From NCBI RefSeq assembly GCF_000010165.1, contig NC_012491.1, positions 4,969,001-5,033,000 of the forward strand: a stretch of 64,000 nt of DNA. The letters run 5' to 3'. The notes beneath the pieces are model-generated. The model did no database searches and was not told where the DNA came from. It saw nothing but the letters and a program-made list of their open reading frames with translations. This DNA comes from Brevibacillus brevis NBRC 100599 (GTDB lineage Bacteria > Bacillota > Bacilli > Brevibacillales > Brevibacillaceae). Numbering within the stretch: the first letter of the stretch is position 1; every line of letters begins with the position of its first letter. Both the position numbers and the translations under genes were made by a program. Shown piece by piece: positions 43,438 to 52,181 of the stretch.

Positions 43438-43926
43438 TTATTCGCAGGATTGCTTAAAGATTTTATAGGAAGTATATTGAAAAATGGGATCGATTGCAAA
43501 CGATTGACCTGTCATTCCCTGTTCCCGTTTGATATAGTCCGGCAATATGATTTTCAAATAAGTCGAAGACAACGGATCATGAAGCAGCTCTTGTATGGGC
43601 ATAAATCTCGCCTCCGCGATCTCACCTTCCTGCGGCCGCGGTTCTCCCCCTATGTAATCCATCCAAAAAACGACCATATTGTCACTAATGGACTCTCGAA
43701 TAACGCCTGAACGGATTCCCGCTACTTGTCGCACGACTGCCTCGACACCCGTTTCTTCCAGCACCTCACGTACTGCAGCTTCATCTACTGTCTCACCCTC
43801 CTGCACGAATCCCGCAGGAAATGACCATTGCCCTTTTAGTCCGCTGTACGTTTTTTTGACAACCAATGCTTCTTGCCCGCGAATGACAATCCCGCAGGCG
43901 CCTAGCCAAACCTTCCCTTCGCGCAT
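43438..43926 (-). CDS. Nudix hydrolase
   Basis: The 162-residue protein carries the Nudix box GFVQEGETVDEAAVREVLEETGV (G-x5-E-x7-REVxEExGV). It hydrolyses a nucleoside-diphosphate derivative; the substrate is unknown. The ATG at 43926 follows AAAGGAGCGAGCCGG. Confidence 0.9.
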   Translation of the reverse strand: MREGKVWLGACGIVIRGQEALVVKKTYSGLKGQWSFPAGFVQEGETVDEAAVREVLEETGVEAVVRQVAGIRSGVIRESISDNMVVFWMDYIGGEPRPQEGEIAEARFMPIQELLHDPLSSTYLKIILPDYIKREQGMTGQSFAIDPIFQYTSYKIFKQSCE

Positions 43927-43956
43927 CCGGCTCGCTCCTTTCATGTCCTAGCTAAA

Positions 43957-43987
43957 CGAAACCCCCGGCTCTTCTTCGCCGGGGGTA
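43957..43987 (-). terminator. Hairpin behind the 83-residue gene
   Basis: The perfect stem ACCCCCGG/CCGGGGGT; the T-tract is weak. Confidence 0.7.
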
Positions 43988-43991
43988 CCTA

Positions 43992-44243
43992 TCAATCATC
44001 CTCGTCATCTAGGAGCCCATTATCGATCATGTATCGCAGATTTTCCCGATCCCTCTCGCGGCCCTTTTCCTTGAGCCGTTCGATGGCAGGCAGGATGAGA
44101 ATATCTACTTCACGCTGTACATGCCATGCCAAATCGTGTCGCCCCTGCTCTTCCAGATAAAGGCCCACTTCCATCATAGCGTTGTACCGATCCATCTCTT
44201 CACGGACCATGAGCCCCCGGACTTGAATGCTCGCGTGACGCAT
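43992..44243 (-). CDS. Small helical protein, unknown
   Basis: The 83-residue charged protein (MVREEMDRYNAMMEVGLYLEEQGRHDLAWHVQREVDILILPAIERLKEKGRERDRENL...) ends in an acidic DDEDD tail. It starts four bases after the yumB stop, so the two are probably cotranscribed; an internal ATG at 44210 is another possible start. No family recognised. Confidence 0.65.
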   Translation of the reverse strand: MRHASIQVRGLMVREEMDRYNAMMEVGLYLEEQGRHDLAWHVQREVDILILPAIERLKEKGRERDRENLRYMIDNGLLDDEDD

Positions 44244-44247
44244 CGTT

Positions 44248-45438
44248 TTACAGCTTTACTTTCTTCAGTGCGAGACCGACGCCGCCAATTTTGTACAAGT
44301 AGCGCAGGTCGCTCGCTTTTTTCATCATGGCTGCTGTGCTGCCGAACAGCTTTTTCGAACCAACTTGCCCGATACCCTCACCTTTTCCAAGAGAGGCCAG
44401 AGTCCCTTGCAGATGCGGGATGAATTTTTGCGGAAGATCGCCACGGATCAAGGCAGCGAGATTCTCACCCAGCGTCTCGCCTTCCTGCACCGCGATTTGC
44501 GCAGTTGGCGGATACGGACGTCCTTCTTCATTGAAAATCAAGGCACAATCCCCTACGACAAAAACATTTTCATGGCCAGGCGCACGCAAGTATTCGTCTA
44601 CCTTGACGCGACCGCGCATGACTTCGAAGCCTGCTTTTTCCACGATGCTGTTGCCGCGGACACCTGCTGCCCAGATAACGGTCTTCGATTTAATTTCTTC
44701 TCCGGTATTCAACAGTACGCCATCTGGCGTGCACTGCTTGATTGGGGTTCCAATTTTGAACACGATGCCTTTTCTCTCCAATACATTTATTGCGTATTGG
44801 ATCAGCTCTGGGTCAAAGCCAGGCAATGCAGTTGGTGCTGCCTCAATGCAGTAGACTTTCACCAGTTCAGGATCAACATCAAATTCTCGGCACAGCTCTG
44901 GCAGACGATCGCCGAGCTCTCCGCAAAACTCAATCCCTGTAAAGCCAGCTCCACCCACAACAAACGTGAGGTAGTCCATACGATCCGGCTCATTTTTAAA
45001 TTTGGAGAACATGTATTCAATATGCTCGCGAATATTGCGGACCGCATTGATGCTGCGAATGCTAAACGCATGCTCCTTGAGTCCCTCAATTCCGAACGTT
45101 TCTGGCTCGCTGCCCAATCCGATGACGAGATAGTCATATGGCAGCACCTCGCCATTATCGAGCGTAACGGTCTGCTCCTCTGACTGAATGGCTTGCACCG
45201 TTCCTTTGACAAAGTTGACTTTGTCCTTGTTCAAAATGCCATCCAGACTGACGCGGGCGTGATCCGCTGGTGCTGTACCTGCAGCCGGCTCGTGCAGCCA
45301 AGTCGTGATGTAGTGATAGTTGTGCTTGTTGACCAAGGTGATTTCCGCCTCATTGTAGTTGAGCTTTTTCTGAAGCTGCAACGTTGTGAGCAAACCACCG
45401 TATCCAGCGCCGAGAATCAGGATTTTGGGTGTACCCAT
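44248..45438 (-). CDS. yumB: Type II NADH dehydrogenase-like oxidoreductase YumB
   Basis: The 396-residue flavoprotein has the FAD motif ILILGAGYGGLLTTLQL, the NAD motif FVVGGAGFTGIEFCGEL and the GDCALIF FAD motif near the C-terminus (ENVFVVGDCALIFNEEGRPYPPTAQIAVQEG). It passes electrons from NADH to menaquinone at the membrane without pumping protons. GGAAGGG precedes the ATG at 45438. YutJ (57186) is a second member. Confidence 0.93.
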   Translation of the reverse strand: MGTPKILILGAGYGGLLTTLQLQKKLNYNEAEITLVNKHNYHYITTWLHEPAAGTAPADHARVSLDGILNKDKVNFVKGTVQAIQSEEQTVTLDNGEVLPYDYLVIGLGSEPETFGIEGLKEHAFSIRSINAVRNIREHIEYMFSKFKNEPDRMDYLTFVVGGAGFTGIEFCGELGDRLPELCREFDVDPELVKVYCIEAAPTALPGFDPELIQYAINVLERKGIVFKIGTPIKQCTPDGVLLNTGEEIKSKTVIWAAGVRGNSIVEKAGFEVMRGRVKVDEYLRAPGHENVFVVGDCALIFNEEGRPYPPTAQIAVQEGETLGENLAALIRGDLPQKFIPHLQGTLASLGKGEGIGQVGSKKLFGSTAAMMKKASDLRYLYKIGGVGLALKKVKL

Positions 45439-45786
45439 CAGTATCCCTTCCAATCATGTATGATGTCATTGTTCATGGTAACTTCAGGAAGATTGTGCGA
45501 TTTTTCACGTGGTCTGGTACAAATTAAGATGCCCCAATTTATGATCCGTGTAGTATCGGAATTATTGCCTCCGATGCCATCTGAACCACTCTGTGAAAAA
45601 ATGCACAAAGTCAGCCATAGAAAAATGTGACAAATTCTTTACAGTCATCCTCATCTTATCGGCAACCAATTGGATTTGCAAGGTTTTTTTGCCTATCATC
45701 CTTCGAATTTTCTCTCCTGTTTTTCCACTTAGATGGGTTATAATGGTTGAGGAGTTCGCTTACGATTAATTCGGAGGTGCTTTGGA

Positions 45787-46797
45787 TTGAATTTTCTGCA
45801 AAAGGACGAGCAAATCTACGACATTACGATCATTGGTGGAGGCCCTGCCGGGTTATTTACCGCTTTCTATGGCGGGATGAGGCAGGCCAGTGTAAAAATC
45901 ATTGAGAGCATGCCCCAGCTAGGCGGGCAATTATCCGCTCTTTATCCGGAGAAGTACATATATGATGTTGCCGGATTTCCAAAGGTTTTAGCACAGGATT
46001 TGATCAATAATCTGAAGGATCAGATTTCGCGCTTTCAGCAAACTGTTTGCCTGGAAGAAAAAGTGGAAAATGTCGTAAAAAAAGTAGACGATGTGTTTGA
46101 AATCACTACGGACAAAGGCACTCACTACTCCAAATCCGTCATCATCACTGCTGGGGTAGGAGCGTTCGAACCTCGCAGGCTGGAACACCCAGATGCCGTC
46201 AAATATGAAAAATCCAATCTGCACTATTTTGTTACCGATCTGAACTCTTTCAAGGGACAGCGTGTAGCTGTTATTGGCGGCGGTGATTCCGCTCTGGACT
46301 GGTCCCTCATGCTAGAACCTATCGCAAAAGAAGTACACCTCATCCATCGCAGAGACAAGTTCCGCGCACATGAACATAGCGTAGAAATGCTCATGTCCTC
46401 CAAAGTAAACGTCACGACACCTTACGAAATCTCAGCTTTGCACGGCGAGGAGCGCATCGAAAAACTCACGCTGGCTAATTGCACGACAAAAGAAGAAATG
46501 GATCTGGAAGTCGATGCAGTCATTGTCAACTTCGGCTTCATCTCCTCTCTCGGTCCAATCAAGAACTGGGGGCTGGAGCTCGAAAAAGGCTCCATCGTGG
46601 TCGATACACGCATGGAATCAAACATCCCTGGCATTTTCGCAGCAGGCGATATCGCTACCTACCCTGGTAAGGTCAAGCTGATCGCTGTCGGATTTGGTGA
46701 AGCACCTACCGCTGTAAACAATGCGGTTTCCTACTTTAATCCGGATGCCAAATTGCAGCCTGGTCATTCTTCAAGTATGGACAACTTCAAATCGTAA
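45787..46797 (+). CDS. yumC: Ferredoxin/flavodoxin-NADP reductase YumC
   Basis: The 336-residue thioredoxin-reductase-like FNR lacks the CxxC redox pair. It has [47 protein letters not shown] and [32 protein letters not shown]. It starts at TTG after GGAGGTGCTTTGGA. It supplies reduced ferredoxin. The 348 bp before it (45439-45786) hold a TATAAT at about 45739 but no clear gene. Confidence 0.95.
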   Translation: MNFLQKDEQIYDITIIGGGPAGLFTAFYGGMRQASVKIIESMPQLGGQLSALYPEKYIYDVAGFPKVLAQDLINNLKDQISRFQQTVCLEEKVENVVKKVDDVFEITTDKGTHYSKSVIITAGVGAFEPRRLEHPDAVKYEKSNLHYFVTDLNSFKGQRVAVIGGGDSALDWSLMLEPIAKEVHLIHRRDKFRAHEHSVEMLMSSKVNVTTPYEISALHGEERIEKLTLANCTTKEEMDLEVDAVIVNFGFISSLGPIKNWGLELEKGSIVVDTRMESNIPGIFAAGDIATYPGKVKLIAVGFGEAPTAVNNAVSYFNPDAKLQPGHSSSMDNFKS

Positions 46798-46807
46798 AAA
46801 TGTTTCG

Positions 46808-46846
46808 TCCCTGTTGTTGCCTCCGATGGCTGCGACAGGGATTTTT
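46808..46846 (+). terminator. Terminator of yumC
   Basis: TCCCTGT/ACAGGGA stem followed by T5. Confidence 0.8.
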
Positions 46847-46910
46847 CATTCCATTGCATAACCGCTTTTGTTGGCGTGCACAGTAGAAGCAACGAGGAGG
46901 CGATTACACT

Positions 46911-47201
46911 TTGAATCATCTCTGCCCAGTTTGCAATGGCTTCACACCGCTCCAACAACCCTGTTCAGCATGCGGTCAAGCTCTGCAAGATGCAGGCCGT
47001 TTGTATGACTTTTATGGGAGCTACAGCCCGTACCGGGAGATAGACGATGCCAAGATGGACAACGGTTACTTAGATCGTACCCGCCACCAATGCGTCCATA
47101 CAGGCTGGTGTCCTTCCTGCCAAATTGAAGAGAAGGTCTTTCTGGATGAATGGACCCCCGTTATGCTTGTAACCGATATGGAAAAGGACGCGTACCAGTA
47201 A
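46911..47201 (+). CDS. Small Cys-rich protein, unknown
   Basis: The 96-residue protein has a zinc-ribbon-like CPVCNG...CSACGQ pair and a late CVHTGWCPSCQ. It starts at TTG after GAGGAGG. No family recognised. Confidence 0.75.
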   Translation: MNHLCPVCNGFTPLQQPCSACGQALQDAGRLYDFYGSYSPYREIDDAKMDNGYLDRTRHQCVHTGWCPSCQIEEKVFLDEWTPVMLVTDMEKDAYQ

Positions 47202-47221
47202 GTCGGCCACGTCCTTTTTTT
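47184..47221 (+). terminator. Terminator overlapping the end of the Cys-rich gene
   Basis: AAGGACG/CGTCCTT stem with T7; the left arm lies inside the last codons. Confidence 0.85.
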
Positions 47222-47231
47222 GTTCAAATCG

Positions 47232-47852
47232 TTATTTTTTCTTCATGGCCAGCTTTTCCGCCATGCGAGAATTGTTTGCTTGCATTTGTTCCAGCATTTG
47301 TTGAAGCGACTCCTTAATCTTGGCAGTATCACCAGATTCAATCGCCGAGTCAAAAGCATCGTGTGTCTTTTTCATTTGCTCGATTCGGGCTCTTCGGGCG
47401 TCACGCTCTTCTTTCGGCCCCATGTTTTTGTCTTTCCATTCCTTGAACTGCTTTTCCATCTGTTCGTTGGTGATTTCGCCCTTTTTCACTTGTTCATTCA
47501 GCTTGTTGATCAGTTGCTTGCGTTCTTCACGCTTCGCCTGCCACTTCGGGTCGTCACTCAACGTCCCGAACTCGTTCATTAAACGATCGCGTTCTTTAAA
47601 CGCTGCCTGCCATTTCCCCACGCTATCTGGTGCATATTTTTCCGCCAGCAAGAGCATGTACATTTTTTGATGAACGCCTCTGTTTGAGCTATGTTGCACC
47701 TTCATATGCTTTTCTCCATGCTCTTCATGGCCGTGAGTCGGCTTGATCACCAGGGCAACTGTTGCAGACACATCTTGGGCCAACGCGATACCTGGCATGG
47801 CGAGACCCATTACCAGCGCTGTAGTCATCATTCCTTGCTTCCACATCTTCAT
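47232..47852 (-). CDS. Exported coiled-coil protein, unknown
   Basis: The 206-residue protein has a signal peptide (GMMTTALVMGLAMPGIALAQ), a His-rich segment (THGHEEHGEKHMK) and a long charged helical part (about 70-206; KQLINKLNEQVKKGEITNEQMEKQFKEWKDKN). The architecture recalls Spy/CpxP periplasmic chaperones, but no LTxxQ motif is seen. AAGGAGTG precedes the ATG at 47852. Confidence 0.75.
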   Translation of the reverse strand: MKMWKQGMMTTALVMGLAMPGIALAQDVSATVALVIKPTHGHEEHGEKHMKVQHSSNRGVHQKMYMLLLAEKYAPDSVGKWQAAFKERDRLMNEFGTLSDDPKWQAKREERKQLINKLNEQVKKGEITNEQMEKQFKEWKDKNMGPKEERDARRARIEQMKKTHDAFDSAIESGDTAKIKESLQQMLEQMQANNSRMAEKLAMKKK

Positions 47853-47897
47853 GCTGTTCACTCCTTCTTCTTTTAGAAAACGTCTATGATTGATCCG

Positions 47898-48257
47898 TTA
47901 AAAAGGACGCAATTCTTCTCTATCCAACCCCAATAGCTTTACCAGGCCCATTTGCTCCAGATCGCTTTTCGTTTTTTCCGTGCCATACTCATAAATAAGC
48001 TGATAGATGGCCCGCAGGTTGTCATCGTATTCGTCGTTGTCCCGATCCGGCATGTCAGACCATAGCGTATGCCCATGCATCCACATCATGAAATCGCCGT
48101 GCATACAATTATTGAAGAGATCGCGCATCATGCCAACTTCTACATCAGTCGCTTCGATCTCAAAATCGTACGTGGCGGAGCCTTTTTCATCGCGGATTTC
48201 TGCCACGGTCGTTCCCGCTTGCAAGGTCACGTAGTAGTGTTTCTTATCCAGTGTCAC
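47898..48257 (-). CDS. Small cytoplasmic protein, unknown
   Basis: The 119-residue protein starts at a GTG after AAGGAGATGA. It has a beta-rich N-terminus and a middle Met/His-rich stretch (NNCMHGDFMMWMHGHTLWSDMPD), which could bind metal. No family recognised. Confidence 0.7.
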   Translation of the reverse strand: MTLDKKHYYVTLQAGTTVAEIRDEKGSATYDFEIEATDVEVGMMRDLFNNCMHGDFMMWMHGHTLWSDMPDRDNDEYDDNLRAIYQLIYEYGTEKTKSDLEQMGLVKLLGLDREELRPF

Positions 48258-48344
48258 TCATCTCCTTTTTGGATCGCATCACCGACTTGAAAACTTTTCC
48301 TCCTTACGATGTGCAAAAATCGCGAAAACATGTATATAACAAGC

Positions 48345-48370
48345 AAAAAAGCCCTCCGTCAGGGGAGGAC
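48345..48370 (-). terminator. Terminator of the 39-residue gene
   Basis: GCCCTCC/GGAGGAC stem (one mismatch) with A6 on the left. Confidence 0.75.
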
Positions 48371-48399
48371 TCTTTCCTACTTTCGTTTTAGCCGGTATG

Positions 48400-48519
48400 T
48401 TACGATCGATCTTCTTTCCGTAAATTATGCCCAGTGTTCTCTCCCGTTTTCGGAGGAGTGCTGCGTGAGCCAGCGGATGCTTCCGTTGGGCGTTTGTCTT
48501 TGTTGTTGTGCTTGGACAT
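48400..48519 (-). CDS. Small hydrophilic protein, possible spore protein
   Basis: The 39-residue frame MSKHNNKDKRPTEASAGSRSTPPK... has a clear GGGAGGG site and its own terminator. Its disordered, polar composition is like that of minor acid-soluble spore proteins. No named family fits with certainty. Confidence 0.55.
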   Translation of the reverse strand: MSKHNNKDKRPTEASAGSRSTPPKTGENTGHNLRKEDRS

Positions 48520-48580
48520 GTGGTTCCCTCCCTTACTCGATGAGTGGCTGCCCATGTAGTATGTCCCCACTAGTGAAATG

Positions 48581-48616
48581 AAAAAACACCTTGACCTGCT
48601 ATGCAGGCCAAAGTGC
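48581..48616 (-). terminator. Terminator of the CuA lipoprotein gene
   Basis: CACCTTGACCTGC/GCAGGCCAAAGTG stem with A6 on the left. Confidence 0.82.
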
Positions 48617-48651
48617 TTGTTTGTTGTTTTTATGCTATTAAAAGAATCGAA

Positions 48652-49026
48652 TTATTTCACGACTAATTTTGCTACCATTTTGCCATGATCCGGTCCACAG
48701 ATCACGTTGCAAAAGATGGTGTACTCACCAGCGGCATCGATTTTCATCGTTTTGCTGCCATCTTTTTGAAGGTCTACATCCAGCCCTTGGATACCAATAC
48801 CGTGAAAGCCTTCTGTCGACTTGAAGTTGAGCGTGAACTCTTCGCCAGCTTTTACTTCATAGGTTTCTTGATTGAATTTCCAGTTACTAGCTTCGATATT
48901 CACTTGTGTGCCAGTAGTCGCTGCAGCATCCGTGCTAGCAGCTTGCTCCTTGTCTCCGCCGCATGCTGTCATCAACATTGCAGACAATGCAACTGAAGAA
49001 ATCAATAGACCCCACTTCTTGTTCAC
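48652..49026 (-). CDS. CuA-type cupredoxin lipoprotein
   Basis: The 124-residue protein starts at GTG 49026 (GGGGTCAAAA upstream) with a lipoprotein signal ending LMTAC. The cupredoxin fold has the complete CuA-like ligand series: His in GFHGIGI, then CNVICGPDHGKM (C-x3-C-x3-H-x2-M). This is the soluble domain of cytochrome oxidase subunit II without its membrane helices and without linked oxidase genes. It may shuttle electrons or copper outside the membrane. Confidence 0.88.
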   Translation of the reverse strand: MNKKWGLLISSVALSAMLMTACGGDKEQAASTDAAATTGTQVNIEASNWKFNQETYEVKAGEEFTLNFKSTEGFHGIGIQGLDVDLQKDGSKTMKIDAAGEYTIFCNVICGPDHGKMVAKLVVK

Positions 49027-49146
49027 TTTTGACCCCTTCTTTCTTCTTTTTCTACACTTCCATCTTACTCGATGAGACCAATCCAAAATCTGACATCCTG
49101 TGAACGAACCGTGACGAATTGGGGAACGATTGTTGAACTTGAGCGT

Positions 49147-49935
49147 TCATGATGGATTGATCATATATACTGTGATCTCCGGAAAACAATTGAGCCGGAT
49201 TGGTAGCCTGGAAGTTCCGCGACTAATGCCAAATACGCCAACGAATGGATCCTCTTTTTGCCCGATATGAAAATGCTTGTAAGCACCGACAGTACGATTG
49301 AACATGCGGACTTGTCCCCCGTGGGTATGTCCGGTCAAGAGAAGGTCAGCTTTCAAACCCTCGTTGTGAATCAACGAGATAATGTTCGGAGAGTGAGCTA
49401 AAAAGATCGTCAAGTTCGCCTGCCGGATCTCTTTTTCCGTATGCCGTTCATTGCCGTAAATCGAGTTATCGAAGCCGTATATCCAAATGAAACTGCCGTC
49501 TTTTTCTATCACGGCACTCTCGTTTTCCAATACCGTCATCACCTGCTGCCACGCTTCTTTTTGGGAACGGGAAACAGCAGCGGAATAGACCCTTTTCTGA
49601 AATCTTCCTGCCTCTCTCTCGTAATTGCCAGGAACAAAGAAGATTCCATCCTTGCTCTTTACTTTTGCTAGCTGATTTAACACACGCGCCAACTGCCCAC
49701 TGTGCTGTGTCAAATCTCCCGTCACCATCACCAAATCCGGCTCGTGGACATTCACCAGTTTGTGCAGCTCTCCATTCCAAAACCGTATTCGTCCATGAGG
49801 ATCAGAAAGATGAACCAATGTAAGTGGAGGGACAGAAGGGATCGTCAGCTTCACTGTCGATGTTTTGACATAAGTCGTATGGTAGGCGAGAAAGATTATT
49901 CCCACCAGAATACACAAAATAATCGTTGTCATCAT
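49147..49935 (-). CDS. Metallophosphoesterase, YkuE/YaeI type
   Basis: The 262-residue protein has an N-terminal membrane helix and the calcineurin-like motifs HLSDPHGRI, VMVTGDLTQHSG, PGNYE, and LLTGHTHGGQVRM. The usual Asn of GNHE is present as GNYE, where Tyr replaces the His. It should act outside the membrane; substrate unknown. Confidence 0.87.
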   Translation of the reverse strand: MMTTIILCILVGIIFLAYHTTYVKTSTVKLTIPSVPPLTLVHLSDPHGRIRFWNGELHKLVNVHEPDLVMVTGDLTQHSGQLARVLNQLAKVKSKDGIFFVPGNYEREAGRFQKRVYSAAVSRSQKEAWQQVMTVLENESAVIEKDGSFIWIYGFDNSIYGNERHTEKEIRQANLTIFLAHSPNIISLIHNEGLKADLLLTGHTHGGQVRMFNRTVGAYKHFHIGQKEDPFVGVFGISRGTSRLPIRLNCFPEITVYMINPS

Positions 49936-49990
49936 TTTCGGAACAATCCTCTCTTTTCTCCGTCTTATGGTTTAGAGGAGTGGATCAGTG

Positions 49991-50572
49991 ATGATTTTTA
50001 GGAACGTTCAAGGTAATCTTATCGTTTTCTCGTTCGTGCTTCTTTTCACCTTTTTCATCCAGCCTTTTCCTGCGTCGGCCTGTAGTTGTGCCAGACCTCC
50101 TGACCCTTTAACAGCAAAGGATCAATCTGCTGCAGTATTTACAGGCAAGGTGCTCCAGGTAAATGAGCGAATAGACTGGCTTCGCTGGCTTCCCTTTTGG
50201 GATAAACCAGAGCGAGGGGGCTTTGATGTTATTTTCGAGGTGCAGTCCACGTGGAAAGGGGTAGATCAGACACAAGTTCAGATCGTCACCAGCGGTCTTG
50301 GAGGTTCATGCGGCATTCCTTTTCAACCGGGTCAAGAATATCTTGTCTATGCCTCTTATTGGGAGCTAAATGAGCTGGAAACCAATATCTGTACACGAAC
50401 AACCATCAAGTCCGATGCCGGAGGGGATCTGCAAGCGCTAGGTCCTGGTGCCATACCGATCCGTTCTACCAATCTAGTATGGACTGATTATGTCTTTACA
50501 GGGATCGTGGTCATCATCGCTGTGGGAATCTTGTTCTATCTCTTTTGGTTCCAAACAAAACGGAGACGATAG
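49991..50572 (+). CDS. TIMP/netrin-like domain protein with C-terminal membrane anchor
   Basis: The 193-residue protein has a signal peptide ending FPASA, so the mature N-terminus would be CSCARPPDP, the hallmark of tissue-inhibitor-of-metalloproteinase domains. Further Cys residues (GGSCGIPF, TNICTRT) and the NTR pattern (AAVFTGKVLQV, VIFEVQSTWKG, QEYLVYAS) agree. A membrane helix (YVFTGIVVIIAVGILFYLFWF) and a basic end anchor it. It could inhibit a protease at the cell surface; this is inferred. Confidence 0.8.
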   Translation: MIFRNVQGNLIVFSFVLLFTFFIQPFPASACSCARPPDPLTAKDQSAAVFTGKVLQVNERIDWLRWLPFWDKPERGGFDVIFEVQSTWKGVDQTQVQIVTSGLGGSCGIPFQPGQEYLVYASYWELNELETNICTRTTIKSDAGGDLQALGPGAIPIRSTNLVWTDYVFTGIVVIIAVGILFYLFWFQTKRRR

Positions 50573-50598
50573 ATTCCCTCGTCTCCGCCTTCTATTTT
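50561..50598. terminator. Hairpin at the end of the TIMP-like gene
   Basis: A 9-bp perfect stem CGGAGACGA/TCGTCTCCG overlaps the stop codon; T-rich sequence follows. Confidence 0.7.
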
Positions 50599-50607
50599 CA
50601 TGGCTAT

Positions 50608-51525
50608 CTACTTCAAATTTTCGGTAATCATCAGTAAATCTTTTTTCGTCAAAGCAGGATTCATGGCACCCACTTCAATAAGTCTGTTTTTGTCTTCTTG
50701 ATAAATCTTTACAAGTTTTTGTTCTGTTCCATCCAATAGCTTCTGGGCCACATACATTCCCTCATATTTTTGGACTTTCACTTTTTCTACAATTGCATCC
50801 TCTCCTGCTTCTTCTTCGATCCATTTCACCCCTTCAAAGTTCGTGATGGCGATGTACACGTCCCCGTCTGTCTCTGTGCCTTCACTCCCTTTGTACAACG
50901 TAAAGACTCTATTTATTGTCGGCTTAGGAGATACTTTTCGCATGACGATTTGTTTCTTGTCCTTCTCAGCCTCCTTGTGCATTTCAGCGAATAATTCTGG
51001 TTGGCTATAATCAAATGGATACTCAACATGTCCTTTTAAGAATTTGTAGCCACCCGCTATCTCTGCCGGTACCTCGTAAAAGCTGCCCACTTCTTTCTGC
51101 AACGGTGGTGTGATCAGATGTTCAACAGGAATATATGTGAAGGAAACACGTTTTTTCGGATTGTCCGGTCCAGGTATATAAATCGCTGCACCTTCTCCTG
51201 GCTTAAGCGAGTTTCGTGCGTCTTCAAAGGTTTTTATCGTTTCTTCGCTACTTTTTTCTTGTGGTGCAGTAGTCTGCTGCACTTTCACTACTGCTTCCCC
51301 TTTTTCATTCTTCAATTCGTACACCTTTATAGCTGCATAAGCGGATGTTCCACCAAACACAAGAATAGCCGCGACAAGTAATCCTAATCTTTTTTTCATC
51401 TGTTTTCCCTCCGATATATTTTTTCGTTCCTTGATTTTTTGAAGGACTTGATCCTTGACATCGAAATCATCGGCGGCTGCTAGTAACTGCTGTTTCCAAT
51501 CATCGGGTTGCTGAGATCGAGTCAT
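50608..51525 (-). CDS. Membrane-anchored anti-sigma-like protein
   Basis: The 305-residue protein has a 45-residue cytoplasmic N-terminus (QQLLAAADDFDVKDQVLQKIKERK), a membrane helix (RLGLLVAAILVFGGTSAYAA) and a large extracellular domain (YIPVEHLITPPLQKEVGSFYEVP...). It overlaps the ECF gene by 26 bp from the chosen ATG at 51525. The layout copies the 21.8-23.4 kb locus but the proteins are not close relatives. Confidence 0.8.
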   Translation of the reverse strand: MTRSQQPDDWKQQLLAAADDFDVKDQVLQKIKERKNISEGKQMKKRLGLLVAAILVFGGTSAYAAIKVYELKNEKGEAVVKVQQTTAPQEKSSEETIKTFEDARNSLKPGEGAAIYIPGPDNPKKRVSFTYIPVEHLITPPLQKEVGSFYEVPAEIAGGYKFLKGHVEYPFDYSQPELFAEMHKEAEKDKKQIVMRKVSPKPTINRVFTLYKGSEGTETDGDVYIAITNFEGVKWIEEEAGEDAIVEKVKVQKYEGMYVAQKLLDGTEQKLVKIYQEDKNRLIEVGAMNPALTKKDLLMITENLK

Positions 51526-52084
51526 GTCTATCACCGCCTTCACTCACGAGCATGTAAGATTTACATTTTTTCAATGCCCGCTCATACTGTTTTCGCAGCG
51601 TAGCTGGCTTTATATCAAACAACAAGGCCAGCTCGTCGTAGCTGCGTTCTTCCACCACACGCAAGATTAGGAGATTCCGCTCCTTTACAGATAGCTTTGA
51701 TATCGCTACATGAAGAGGGTTGTTCAGGTACTCTGTATCTTCAATCTTCTTTTCACCCTCATGGCGACTGACCGTCTGAATCCCCGCACGCAAAAAAGTG
51801 ACCACGCGATTCAGCTTCGCCCTGTTTAACAGGTTCAGGCAATGATGATACGCGATCTTGTACATCCATGCCGAGAAAGAAACGTTGTGACGATAGCTGT
51901 CCAGCTGCTCGAATGCCTTCAAGAAAACCTCCTGGACAGCATCCTCCGCTTCCTGTCGGTGTCCCAGCATGTGATAGCAATACACGAACAACTGCTTTTG
52001 CATCGCATCGATGATCAAACCAAATTGCTCGATATCCCCAGCTCTGACCTCCTTTAACACTTGCTCCATTTCGTTATGATCCAA
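51500..52084 (-). CDS. ECF sigma factor
   Basis: The 194-residue protein starts at TTG 52084 after GGAGGTGAGAGGGC. Region 2 is YCYHMLGHRQEAEDAVQEVFLKAFEQLDSYRHNVSFSAWMYKIAYHHCLN; region 4 is LSVKERNLLILRVVEERSYDELALLFDIKPATLRKQYERALKKC. It is a second, distinct sigma/anti-sigma pair in the window. Confidence 0.92.
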   Translation of the reverse strand: MDHNEMEQVLKEVRAGDIEQFGLIIDAMQKQLFVYCYHMLGHRQEAEDAVQEVFLKAFEQLDSYRHNVSFSAWMYKIAYHHCLNLLNRAKLNRVVTFLRAGIQTVSRHEGEKKIEDTEYLNNPLHVAISKLSVKERNLLILRVVEERSYDELALLFDIKPATLRKQYERALKKCKSYMLVSEGGDRHDSISATR

Positions 52085-52146
52085 GCCCTCTCACCTCCGA
52101 TTCGCAGGTATAACAAACAAGGCTGTCATTTTGTGACAGGTTGCCG

Positions 52147-52174
52147 CAAAAAAATCCATACCGAAGTATGGATT
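52147..52174 (-). terminator. Terminator of the truncated propeller gene
   Basis: AATCCATAC/GTATGGATT stem with a CGAA loop and A7 on the left. Confidence 0.9.
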
Positions 52175-52181
52175 CCTTGTG

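Noticed and set aside
44365-45183. 272-codon plus-strand frame over yumB
   Set aside because: It is antisense to the conserved NDH-2 gene and reflects its codon composition.
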